NCBI GenBank assembly: GCA_015488565.1
Contig: WFNQ01000239.1
Span: forward strand, 1-5,720
From: Thiomicrorhabdus sp.
Lineage (GTDB): Bacteria > Pseudomonadota > Gammaproteobacteria > Thiomicrospirales > Thiomicrospiraceae
Direction: 5' to 3'
DNA length: 5,720 nt
Position numbers and translations under genes: made by a program. A model generated the notes under the pieces. The model was not told the origin of the DNA, ran no database searches, and was given only the letters and a program-made list of their open reading frames with translations. Numbering within the stretch: position 1 is the first letter of the stretch; each line of letters opens with the position of its first letter. Shown here piece after piece: positions 1-4,910 of this stretch.

Positions 1-48
1 TAACAATCCGACTTTGTGTTTAATGATTTTTTGATTACTATTAATCAT
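1..48 (-). CDS. IS481-family transposase, N-terminal 16 residues only (runs off left edge)
   Basis: Reading leftwards from an ATG at 48-46, the frame is open to the window edge and gives MINSNQKIIKHKVGLL. The stretch QKIIKHKVGLL matches the remembered start of IS481-type transposases, in which a helix-turn-helix DNA-binding domain (typically continuing NLAEELGNVSKAC) precedes a DDE integrase core. The start is supported by AAGGA at 57-61, eight to nine bases upstream of the ATG. Nothing can be said about whether the rest of the gene is intact. The family call rests on only 16 residues. Confidence 0.65.
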   Translation of the reverse strand, partial: MINSNQKIIKHKVGLL

Positions 49-60
49 TGTGAGTTTCCT

Positions 61-100
61 TCGTTTTGATTGATTATTGAACACCTACATATCAAAACGA
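61..100 (-). promoter_or_regulatory. 10-bp inverted repeat in the transposase leader, abutting the ribosome binding site
   Basis: TCGTTTTGAT at 61-70 and ATCAAAACGA at 91-100 are perfect reverse complements separated by 20 bases. In the transposase mRNA the stem would end directly at the AAGGA ribosome binding site (57-61), sharing its first base. Such leader structures in insertion sequences are known to limit transposase translation when transcription enters from outside. A protein-binding operator is the alternative reading. Confidence 0.5.
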
Positions 101-107
101 GGAACTC

Positions 108-123
108 GCTCTTTTTCAAGAGC
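108..123 (-). promoter_or_regulatory. Short hairpin with GAAA tetraloop near the IS end
   Basis: On the minus strand the sequence reads GCTCTT-GAAA-AAGAGC: a perfect 6-bp stem closed by a GNRA-type tetraloop, extendable by one U-G pair. No run of U follows it in either direction, so it is not a canonical terminator. It lies between the IS terminal repeat and the second leader hairpin (61-100), so a transcript entering from the cyclase side would carry both structures ahead of the transposase start. Confidence 0.45.
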
Positions 124-182
124 AGTGTCAGATTAAGTCGTAACTTTTACACATTTACTAACCAATATAAAATGGCTTCATG

Positions 183-1961
183 CTATTCAGGCGTTAGCCC
201 CTTAGTATCATCAGGCATATCAGCACAACACACTTTATTTTTACCGGAACGTTTTGCTTGGTACAAGGCAACATCCACCTTTTTAATTAGCTCATCAATC
301 GTTAAATAGGACTGATAGGATCCAACACCCAGACTAATCGTTACCTTGTTAACCTCATCAAAAGAGTGTTGTGCAACTTCAAGACAAAGTCTTTCAGCCA
401 TTTCACATGCTGCCTTTAAGTCTGTTTTAGGTAAAACAACAATAAATTCCTCACCACCAAATCGACAGAGCGTATCGACTTCTCTTAAAAATGCTTTTAT
501 CATTTGAGCCAATTCAACTAAAACTAAATCACCTACATCGTGTCCATATTGATCATTAATCTGTTTAAAATTATCCACATCCAGTAATATCAATGAGAAC
601 GTATCATTAAAGCGCTTACAGCGTCTCTCTTCCCCTTCGACAATTTTCATAAAAGAGAAACGATTATCCACCCCTGTTAAACAATCTGTTCGAGCCAGAA
701 TTTCAAGTTCATCATTCATTTCTGTCAACGCTTCGGTTCTTTTTAACACCTTTCTCTCAAGCTGACTGTTTAACGCCACTAATGCTCTATTTTTTTCATC
801 TACCTCATTACGAGAACGCCATAACAAACGATAAACCCCCCAAGAAAGTAAGAAAGCAATAAAAATAGAAGCAATAAAACTCCAAAAAGCGATATGTAAT
901 AATTGCTCTAATTTTTGTTGATTCAGCTTGGTGCTTTCCATCATTTTAGGGTGCAATGCTCTTACAATATCTTCAGGATAGAAACCACTCCCAATAATCC
1001 AATCCGATTCAGGAACCGCTTTAACATAAGAATATTTAAGCTCCACATCTCCTGTGCTCGGATTGAGCCATTGATACTCAATAAAAGTATTACGTTGATG
1101 GCTGTTTACCGCAGATATTATTTTTTGATACAGTTGACGCATCGCACCATCATCACTGTCTTGATAGCTCAACCCTTCCCACTCAGGTCGTGCACTGTTT
1201 AACAGCAGAGAACCTTCCATATTCATAATAAAAAAGTAATGGTTGCCCGCCGCACTGAGCTGATTAATTTCAGCCAATAAACTTTTATCCGTTCGCTTAG
1301 TTGCAATATCTAAAAACTCTGCCGAGCCCATATACCAATCATAAAACCCTAAGCTTTTTACAAATGCAAGCTGTTCAAACTGTTCATCCGCTCCCATATT
1401 TGGACGGGTAAAAGTGTCCCATAAAAACCCCTGTCCGCCTGAACGTGTTAATGCAATCTCCTCTTTGATGACTTCTCGCCCTGTGGCATCTTTAAAATCA
1501 ATAATAGATGTCCCTTCCAAAGACGTTAAATATTCTGGTGCCAATTGAAAAAAACCATCAAAATCCAACATCCAAATAAAACTTTCGCCTTCATTCCAAG
1601 TCAATGGGCGTAAAGCTTCAACAATAAGTGCTTTAACTTCCTCCTCTGGTTTAACCGAAGCGTAATTCTGGTGCAGTGCCGTTGCGATCTTATGGGCGTC
1701 TTCCACTCGTTGTTGAATACGGTTATGTAAATCATCTTTAATGACCGATTTACGGTATTCGGCTAAATCAACAATACTATTCACCTTAGACAAAATGGTT
1801 GACTTTACTAGGTCAATATTATTTTGTTCCATGTGAGAAAGACTGCTTTCCATCTTTTCTGACTCAGCATTAATCACAATAAAAGAGATTAATACCACCA
1901 TTAAAGGAATAATCAGCATCGGACCGGCTGATAGCAAAGATATCCAAGTTCTATTTTTCAT
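183..1961 (-). CDS. Membrane-bound diguanylate cyclase with tandem Cache sensor and GGDEF domain
   Basis: 592 residues, predicted to make cyclic di-GMP from two GTP in response to an extracytoplasmic ligand. Membrane segments lie at about 10-31 and 355-377, enclosing a periplasmic region. That region holds two Cache-like modules: about 127-222 (from FIWMLDFDG to WYMGSAEF) and about 240-331 (from YFFIMNMEG to WIIGSGFY), the dCache_2 style. A helical or coiled-coil linker (about 383-422) leads to the GGDEF domain (about 423-580). Catalytic features are complete: LLDVDNFKQIND with metal-binding D461 and D463, GH at 473-474, and signature GGEEF at 502-506. The product-inhibition I-site RxxD is present at 493-496, exactly five residues before the signature, so feedback inhibition is expected. 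There is no EAL or HD-GYP domain. The ATG at 1961 is followed directly by the hydrophobic signal-anchor. The ribosome binding site is weak (AAGATGATGATTTT before ATG). The gene appears monocistronic. The ligand is not predictable from sequence. Confidence 0.93.
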   Translation of the reverse strand: MKNRTWISLLSAGPMLIIPLMVVLISFIVINAESEKMESSLSHMEQNNIDLVKSTILSKVNSIVDLAEYRKSVIKDDLHNRIQQRVEDAHKIATALHQNYASVKPEEEVKALIVEALRPLTWNEGESFIWMLDFDGFFQLAPEYLTSLEGTSIIDFKDATGREVIKEEIALTRSGGQGFLWDTFTRPNMGADEQFEQLAFVKSLGFYDWYMGSAEFLDIATKRTDKSLLAEINQLSAAGNHYFFIMNMEGSLLLNSARPEWEGLSYQDSDDGAMRQLYQKIISAVNSHQRNTFIEYQWLNPSTGDVELKYSYVKAVPESDWIIGSGFYPEDIVRALHPKMMESTKLNQQKLEQLLHIAFWSFIASIFIAFLLSWGVYRLLWRSRNEVDEKNRALVALNSQLERKVLKRTEALTEMNDELEILARTDCLTGVDNRFSFMKIVEGEERRCKRFNDTFSLILLDVDNFKQINDQYGHDVGDLVLVELAQMIKAFLREVDTLCRFGGEEFIVVLPKTDLKAACEMAERLCLEVAQHSFDEVNKVTISLGVGSYQSYLTIDELIKKVDVALYQAKRSGKNKVCCADMPDDTKGLTPE

Positions 1962-2035
1962 AAAATCATCATCTTAAGCCCAAGTTTTTACATAAAAAAT
2001 ACTACAATCTATGCAACAACCTGAGTGCAACTAAG

Positions 2036-2053
2036 TTCCCTAATCTTCCCTAA
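2036..2053. promoter_or_regulatory. Tandem 8-base direct repeat upstream of the cyclase gene
   Basis: TTCCCTAA occurs at 2036-2043 and again at 2046-2053, so the copies are 10 bases apart, about one helical turn, and face the same side of the DNA. A further CTAA lies at 2031-2034. The array is 75-92 bases upstream of the cyclase start codon, where an activator or repressor would bind relative to a nearby promoter. A second pair of direct repeats, TGCAAC at 2012-2017 and 2026-2031, lies between it and the gene. The binding protein is unknown. Confidence 0.35.
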
Positions 2054-2192
2054 ATATTTCATAACCCCCAAATGAAAGAGGTATAAGAAAAACATCTAAT
2101 TAACACACAAAAAGCGGGGTATTTTTGCATTAAACAGATATAAAATCCATAGCGATAGGCATAAAAACTTATAAATAATAATAATGAATAGA

Positions 2193-2215
2193 TAAGGCAT
2201 TTAGTCAATGCCTTA
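2193..2215 (-). terminator. 9-bp hairpin, possible terminator after efpL
   Basis: TAAGGCATT (2193-2201) and AATGCCTTA (2207-2215) pair perfectly around a 5-base loop, TAGTC. On the minus strand the stem is followed by TCTATTCATTATTATTATTT, which is U-rich but not a continuous run. It lies about 145 bases beyond the efpL stop, so it could back up the terminator candidates closer to the gene. A protein-binding palindrome is the alternative. Confidence 0.4.
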
Positions 2216-2251
2216 ATAGGAGCGGCTTAAAATAGGGTAACAACTATAATT

Positions 2252-2260
2252 CCCCCCCCC
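2252..2260. repeat. C9 homopolymer tract
   Basis: Nine consecutive C residues lie in otherwise AT-rich intergenic DNA. No matching G run is nearby, so unlike the tract at 4841 it does not make a long stem. Such tracts are prone to length change by replication slippage. Here it is in no gene and its distance from any promoter is unclear. Confidence 0.6.
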
Positions 2261-2278
2261 TAAAAAGGAGAGAAATCC

Positions 2279-2298
2279 AAAAAATATTAGACCCTAAT
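2279..2298 (-). terminator. Weak intrinsic terminator candidate after efpL
   Basis: On the minus strand ATTAG-GGT-CTAAT forms a 5-bp stem with a 3-base loop, followed by A and then six T residues (2284-2279). The layout is that of an intrinsic terminator, but the stem is short and AT-rich, so it would be weak alone. It overlaps one end of the 2291-2317 repeat copy. Confidence 0.35.
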
Positions 2299-2317
2299 CC
2301 CCAGATAGAAATACGAA
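2291..2317. repeat. 27-base element, copy A (downstream of efpL)
   Basis: Bases 2291-2317 match bases 4539-4565 at 23 of 27 positions without gaps; the differences are at 2295, 2301, 2304 and 2312. Copy B forms one arm and the loop of a long hairpin in front of sulP. Copy A lacks the complementary arm. The two copies are in the same orientation and bracket the sulP-efpL pair. Confidence 0.6.
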
Positions 2318-2335
2318 CTAGAGCGTCAGTAATTG

Positions 2336-2368
2336 ATGCGCCTAGGAGTCTATCGGACTTAGGCGCGA
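2336..2368 (-). repeat. Bulged palindrome overlapping the efpL stop codon
   Basis: On the minus strand GCGCCTA-AGTC, loop CGATA, then GACT-CC-TAGGCGC forms a 7-bp outer stem and a 4-bp inner stem separated by a two-base bulge (CC). The first arm contains the last Arg-Ala codons (partly) and the TAA stop of efpL. No U run follows, so it is not a standard terminator. A bulged GC-rich palindrome right after a gene is typical of REP-like elements or mRNA 3'-end stabilisers. I see no second copy in the window, so the REP reading is a guess. Confidence 0.45.
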
Positions 2369-2922
2369 GATAAGAACTTTCCAGTCAACGTACTAATTTT
2401 AACCTGTTCATAGGGTTCAATAAACTCAGGTACTTGAACCTCATACCCCGTTGACAGTAGCGCTAACTTAGTTCGTCCTGCGCCTGTTGCCTTGGTTCCT
2501 GGCGTGGTTTCTGTGATTTCAAGCGTAACGTACGTGGGCAATTCAATGGTTAAAATTGCCTCGTCCAATAAAATGGCGGTAATCCCTGAAAGCCCTTCCG
2601 TCAAATACTTTTTTTCATCTTCTAGCGTGGATTCAGGCAAGAAATATTGGCTATAATCTTCATTGTTCATAAAGACATAACTGTCTCCATCAACAAAAGA
2701 GAACATAACGGGCACTTTAGGGCAGTCCAACGCATTAACCACGTCTTCGCCCTTAAAGGTTTCGTCCACCTTTGTGCCCGTTTTTAAGTTATTAAAACGC
2801 ACTTTATACATGGTCGATGCACCACGTGAAGAGGGGTTGCGAACCTCATAGGTTTTAACAATATGTGGTGCTCCATTAATTTCAACCACGTCACCTTTTT
2901 TAAGCTCATTAATTTTTGGCAC
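2359..2922 (-). CDS. efpL: Elongation factor P-like protein EfpL (YeiP)
   Basis: 187 residues, the usual length for this EF-P paralogue. EF-P proteins bind the ribosome between the P and E sites and relieve stalling at polyproline and other slow motifs. EfpL is the branch that works without the lysine or rhamnose modification. The N-terminal KOW-like domain (about 1-66) carries NPSSRGAST, placing Arg33 at the loop tip that contacts the P-site tRNA, as in E. coli EfpL; canonical EF-P has a modified Lys or Arg there. Two OB-type domains follow (about 67-128 and 129-187), with the EF-P C-terminal pattern STGYEVQVPEF and the ending SRA, close to the E. coli EfpL ending GRA. The start codon is GTG at 2922: an in-frame TGA lies three codons upstream and no ATG is available. 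AAGGAT (2931-2936) is 8 bases upstream, within the last codons of sulP. Two bases separate the genes, implying co-transcription and coupled translation. Confidence 0.92.
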   Translation of the reverse strand: MPKINELKKGDVVEINGAPHIVKTYEVRNPSSRGASTMYKVRFNNLKTGTKVDETFKGEDVVNALDCPKVPVMFSFVDGDSYVFMNNEDYSQYFLPESTLEDEKKYLTEGLSGITAILLDEAILTIELPTYVTLEITETTPGTKATGAGRTKLALLSTGYEVQVPEFIEPYEQVKISTLTGKFLSRA

Positions 2923-2924
2923 AG

Positions 2925-4508
2925 TTAATCATCCTTTCCACTGGTCGAAACATGATAATGCGGATCTTCTGAGACATTAATTTCCACTAAGTTCTTCGCA
3001 TTTTCAAGCAACATCAAACACTCTGGACTTAAATGCTTTAACACCAGCTTTTTGCCAGCCGCTTGATATTTTTTGGTTAAACCATCAATTGCTTCAATAC
3101 CCGAATGGTCGTACACACGAGAGTGCATAAAATCAATTACAACACAATCAGGGTCTTTTTCTGGGTCAAACATATCCACAAAATTCTTAGCTGAGGCAAA
3201 AAAGAGCGGGCCATTGACCTTATACACTTTTACATTATGGCCATCCATCACTTCAAACGACTGCTCCAACAAAATACGCTGTGCATGTTGCCAAGCAAAG
3301 ACCAATGCGGCAACAACAACACCCGAGATCACTGCGACCGCCAAATCAAACACGACCGTTAATACCGTCACCAGCACCATCACAAACGCATCCGCTTTAC
3401 TCATGCCACGCATGATATTCCAGCTTGACCAGTTAAAGGTGGCAATCACCACAAAAAACATCAAGCCAACCAGTGCGCCAATGGGCACCATCTCAATCCA
3501 AGAGGAGGCCAATAAGACAATCACCAACAAGCCCAATGCGGCCGAAACCCCAGACCAACGCCCTGTTCCGCCTGAATTTACATTAATCATCGATTGACCA
3601 ATCAACGCACAGCCGCCCATCGTTCCAAACGTGCCTGCGGTACAGTTAGCCGCTCCTAACGCAATACACTCTTTATTGGCTTTACCACGTGTGTTGGTTA
3701 TGTCATCAATCAAGGTCATGGTTAACAACGATTCTACCGAGCCTATAATGGTTAAAATAATGGCATAGGGCAAAACAATCCATAAGGTTTCTAAGCTCCA
3801 AAATCCTTCGGGTAAGGTGGTAAACCAGCTTAAGCCCTGAAAGCCCCCTTCAACCCCATCGCCATAAATAAGTGATTCTAAAGTACCCGATACCGAAGCT
3901 TTATCCCCCACGGTCACCGCATTAATATCAAACATAATCACTACAATACTGATTAATACAATCGCCACCAATGCCGATGGCACGGCTTTAGTCAGCCTAG
4001 GAAGTAAATAAATAATAGCTAAGGTTGCAACAATAATCATAATCATAATGTTTAAGCTCGCTCCAGTCAGCCATTCACCATCCACATCTTTAAACTGAGT
4101 AAACTGGGCAAACAAAATAATCAATGCCAAACCGTTTACAAAGCCCAACATGACCGAACTGGGCACCATTCGAATAAACCGTCCCCACTTCATAATCCCA
4201 ATAATGATTTGAAACACGCCCATCATAATGACCGCTAAAAAGAGGAACGACGCACCGTGCTCCATCACCAAGTGCATCATTACCACCGCTAATGAACCCG
4301 CTGCTGCAGTAATCATGCCGGGGCGACCCCCAAAAACAGCGGTGATCATGCCCACAATAATTGCGGCATACAACCCAACCAACGGATGAACGCCTGCCAC
4401 AAAAGCAAACGCCACCGCTTCGGGTACCAGTGCCAATGCCACGGTAATGCCAGAAAGCGTATCATTTTTATAGGTTTTCCAGTTAAATCGCTGGCTAGGG
4501 TGGTTCAT
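2925..4508 (-). CDS. SulP/SLC26-family inorganic anion transporter with C-terminal STAS domain
   Basis: 527 residues, normal family length. The SulP membrane domain covers about 12-410. It begins with LVPEAVAFAFVAGVHPLVGLYAA (28-49, counting loosely), followed by FGGRPGMITAAAGSLAVV (59-76), which corresponds to the family's substrate-site helices. The central block GSVESLLTMTLIDDITNTRG (256-275) leads to KANKECIALGAANCTAGTFG (276-295). The hydrophobic segments fit the 14-helix UraA/SLC26 fold. A cytoplasmic STAS domain covers about 418-515, with the typical VVIDF and DHSG (467-470) anti-sigma-antagonist pattern. Substrates in this family include sulfate, bicarbonate and dicarboxylates. In sulfur-oxidising autotrophs of the Thiomicrospira group some SulP members move dissolved inorganic carbon. 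Sequence alone does not settle the substrate, and no carbonic anhydrase or sulfate assimilation gene is adjacent. Start ATG at 4508 has AAGGAA (4514-4519) five bases upstream. First gene of an operon with efpL. Confidence 0.92.
   Translation of the reverse strand: MNHPSQRFNWKTYKNDTLSGITVALALVPEAVAFAFVAGVHPLVGLYAAIIVGMITAVFGGRPGMITAAAGSLAVVMMHLVMEHGASFLFLAVIMMGVFQIIIGIMKWGRFIRMVPSSVMLGFVNGLALIILFAQFTQFKDVDGEWLTGASLNIMIMIIVATLAIIYLLPRLTKAVPSALVAIVLISIVVIMFDINAVTVGDKASVSGTLESLIYGDGVEGGFQGLSWFTTLPEGFWSLETLWIVLPYAIILTIIGSVESLLTMTLIDDITNTRGKANKECIALGAANCTAGTFGTMGGCALIGQSMINVNSGGTGRWSGVSAALGLLVIVLLASSWIEMVPIGALVGLMFFVVIATFNWSSWNIMRGMSKADAFVMVLVTVLTVVFDLAVAVISGVVVAALVFAWQHAQRILLEQSFEVMDGHNVKVYKVNGPLFFASAKNFVDMFDPEKDPDCVVIDFMHSRVYDHSGIEAIDGLTKKYQAAGKKLVLKHLSPECLMLLENAKNLVEINVSEDPHYHVSTSGKDD
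2931..2936 (-). promoter_or_regulatory. Ribosome binding site of efpL inside the end of sulP
   Basis: On the minus strand AAGGAT sits 8 bases before the GTG at 2922 and within the sulP codons for Gly-Lys-Asp-Asp. It selects the GTG start. Ribosomes finishing sulP would stop right beside it, so efpL translation is probably coupled to that of the transporter. Confidence 0.7.
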
Positions 4509-4513
4509 GTAAA

Positions 4514-4531
4514 TTCCTTAAGAGAGAGAGG
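4514..4531 (-). promoter_or_regulatory. sulP ribosome binding site next to an (AG)5 tract
   Basis: On the minus strand a CT-dinucleotide repeat (plus-strand (AG)5 at 4521-4530) runs to within one base of the AAGGAA Shine-Dalgarno (4514-4519). Length change in the repeat would move the upstream hairpin (4539-4584) relative to the start without altering the Shine-Dalgarno spacing. Confidence 0.45.
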
Positions 4532-4538
4532 CGAGAAA

Positions 4539-4584
4539 ACCCAAATCCTCACATAGAAACACGAATCTATGTAAGGATTTGGGT
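4539..4584. promoter_or_regulatory. Long, almost perfect hairpin in the sulP leader (contains 27-base element copy B)
   Basis: Bases 4539-4557 pair with 4566-4584 at 18 of 19 positions (one C-A mismatch, 4550 with 4573) around an 8-base loop (4558-4565). This is the most stable non-GC-tract structure in the window. On the minus strand it is followed by TTTTCTC and then the sulP Shine-Dalgarno about 20 bases on, so it may act as an attenuator-like leader structure, a weak terminator, or a protein-binding palindrome. Bases 4539-4565 recur downstream of efpL (2291-2317). Nothing to the right on the minus strand needs a terminator here, because the next gene to the right, at 4680, is on the plus strand. 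Confidence 0.6.
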
Positions 4585-4602
4585 AAAATAAAATGGCTGT
4601 AA

Positions 4603-4608
4603 ATTCTA
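4603..4608 (-). promoter_or_regulatory. Possible -10 element for sulP
   Basis: TAGAAT on the minus strand matches the sigma-70 -10 consensus at five of six positions. A weak -35 (CTGTAA) lies 17 bases upstream. Transcription from about 4596 would place the whole 4539-4584 hairpin in the sulP leader. A competing candidate, TTGATA-16-TATTTT with -10 at 4585-4590, would start inside the hairpin and exclude part of it. Confidence 0.3.
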
Positions 4609-4620
4609 TCAAAAACGCAG

Positions 4621-4626
4621 TACAAT
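4621..4626 (+). promoter_or_regulatory. Possible -10 element for the small plus-strand ORF
   Basis: TACAAT matches five of six consensus positions and lies 54 bases before the ATG at 4680. The -35 region at the right distance (TGTAAA, 4598-4603) is poor. It overlaps the region where the minus-strand sulP promoter is expected, so the two genes would be divergently transcribed from shared DNA. Confidence 0.3.
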
Positions 4627-4664
4627 TACAGAACAATCAAAGACCAAAATTCTTAAAAAACAGC

Positions 4665-4670
4665 AGAGGT
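4665..4670 (+). promoter_or_regulatory. Ribosome binding site supporting the 47-residue ORF
   Basis: AGAGGT lies nine bases upstream of the ATG at 4680, which is good spacing. It is the main signal, apart from composition, that this short frame is translated. Confidence 0.5.
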
Positions 4671-4679
4671 CATTAAACA

Positions 4680-4823
4680 ATGTGGATTGAATATATTGCA
4701 GAAATTGGAATGGGATTGTTTATTTTCCTAATTGCCATGCACTTTGTGCCATTTTTTTGGAGCAAAGCAAAGTGCATTAAACGACAAAAGCAGAAGCAAG
4801 CAAAACAAACGACTGAAAACTAA
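4680..4823 (+). CDS. Small single-pass membrane protein, unknown function (47 residues)
   Basis: The frame from ATG (4680) to TAA (4821-4823) encodes a 47-residue protein. A hydrophobic segment at about residues 9-27 (from IGMGLFIFLIAM to FVPFFW) has an acidic N-terminal flank (two Glu in the first eight residues). A strongly basic, Gln-rich tail (about 29-44, many Lys and Gln) follows. The charge pattern predicts N-out, C-in topology with the tail in the cytoplasm. AGAGGT (4665-4670), nine bases before the ATG, is a good ribosome binding site. A strong hairpin with A/T flanks follows 8 bases after the stop. A ribosome binding site, membrane segment and terminator in order argue for a real gene although it is below common length cut-offs. 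I do not recognise a family; size and layout resemble small subunits or regulators of membrane complexes, but no motif supports a specific one. Confidence 0.6.
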   Translation: MWIEYIAEIGMGLFIFLIAMHFVPFFWSKAKCIKRQKQKQAKQTTEN

Positions 4824-4830
4824 TGTTTGA

Positions 4831-4887
4831 TAAAATTTGTCCCCCCCCCTCTGCTTGTCATAAAACAGGGGGGGGGGGAGAATTTTA
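4831..4887. terminator. Bidirectional terminator built on a C9/G11 stem
   Basis: Bases 4841-4853 (nine C, then TCTG) pair with 4866-4878 (CA, then eleven G): 13 pairs including one G-T, plus the T-A pair 4840/4879, around a 12-base loop (4854-4865). Outside a small internal loop, TAAAATT (4831-4837) pairs with AATTTTA (4881-4887). The GC stem is therefore flanked by A/T blocks that supply a U-rich tail in either direction (ATTTT rightwards, AAATTTTAT leftwards). It sits between the stop of the plus-strand small ORF (4823) and the stop of minus-strand ppnP (4911), the right place for a terminator shared by convergent genes. The homopolymer make-up of the stem is unusual. Confidence 0.7.
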
Positions 4888-4910
4888 AAGCGCAATAAAA
4901 CCAACGGGTC

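Larger units (their letters stand above)
1..152 (-). mobile_element. 5' end of an insertion sequence, probably IS481 family (partial, cut by window edge)
   Basis: Three things point to an IS end. A transposase-like N-terminus starts at 48 on the minus strand. A structured leader lies between 61 and 123. A sequence reading TGTAAAAGTTACGACTTAAT on the minus strand begins at about 151, followed by CTGACA, which resembles terminal repeats of IS481-type elements that start with TGT. The exact outer base is uncertain (151 or 153, since the plus strand reads TTTTACACA). The other end lies outside the window, so neither the inverted repeat pair nor a target duplication can be confirmed. The element sits about 30 bases beyond the stop codon of the diguanylate cyclase gene and leaves that gene intact. 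The family assignment is from memory of conserved sequence and was not searched. Confidence 0.6.
1962..2358. other. Gene-free interval of about 400 bases between the cyclase and efpL
   Basis: I see no convincing gene on either strand. The part near the cyclase should hold its promoter. A weak candidate on the minus strand is TTGCAT, 16 bases, TATGTA, at about 1990-2017. The efpL side carries, in order of minus-strand transcription, a bulged palindrome at the stop codon (2336-2368), a small stem with six U residues (2279-2298), a C9 tract (2252-2260) and a 9-bp hairpin (2193-2215). Bases 2291-2317 are a diverged copy of the element found in front of sulP. A four-codon reading frame at 1972-1958 (minus) ends in a TGA that overlaps the cyclase ATG; it may be chance. 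Confidence 0.6.

Noticed and set aside
70..309. Plus-strand frame spanning the IS end and the cyclase 3' end
   Set aside because: It crosses the boundary between two unrelated elements, overlaps the cyclase coding end, and its start lies in a hairpin arm.
915..1202. Plus-strand open frame within the cyclase gene
   Set aside because: It is antisense to the well-supported Cache region and has no features of its own.
1958..1972. Four-codon leader peptide (Met-Met-Ile-Leu) with its stop overlapping the cyclase ATG
   Set aside because: It has no clear ribosome binding site, and a frame this short arises easily by chance in AT-rich sequence.
2336..2368. Integron attC or dif-like recombination site
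   Set aside because: The core sequences expected for attC (GTTRRRY/RYYYAAC) and the dif consensus are absent, and no integrase or cassette array is present.
3073..3597. Plus-strand open frame of 174 codons inside sulP
   Set aside because: It lies fully antisense to a clear SulP membrane domain. Its composition is Thr/Ser/Asn/Ile-rich, as expected from the reverse of membrane-helix codons, and it has no recognisable domain.
4539..4584. Named riboswitch in the sulP leader
   Set aside because: It is a single simple hairpin without the multi-stem conserved core of any riboswitch class I know.
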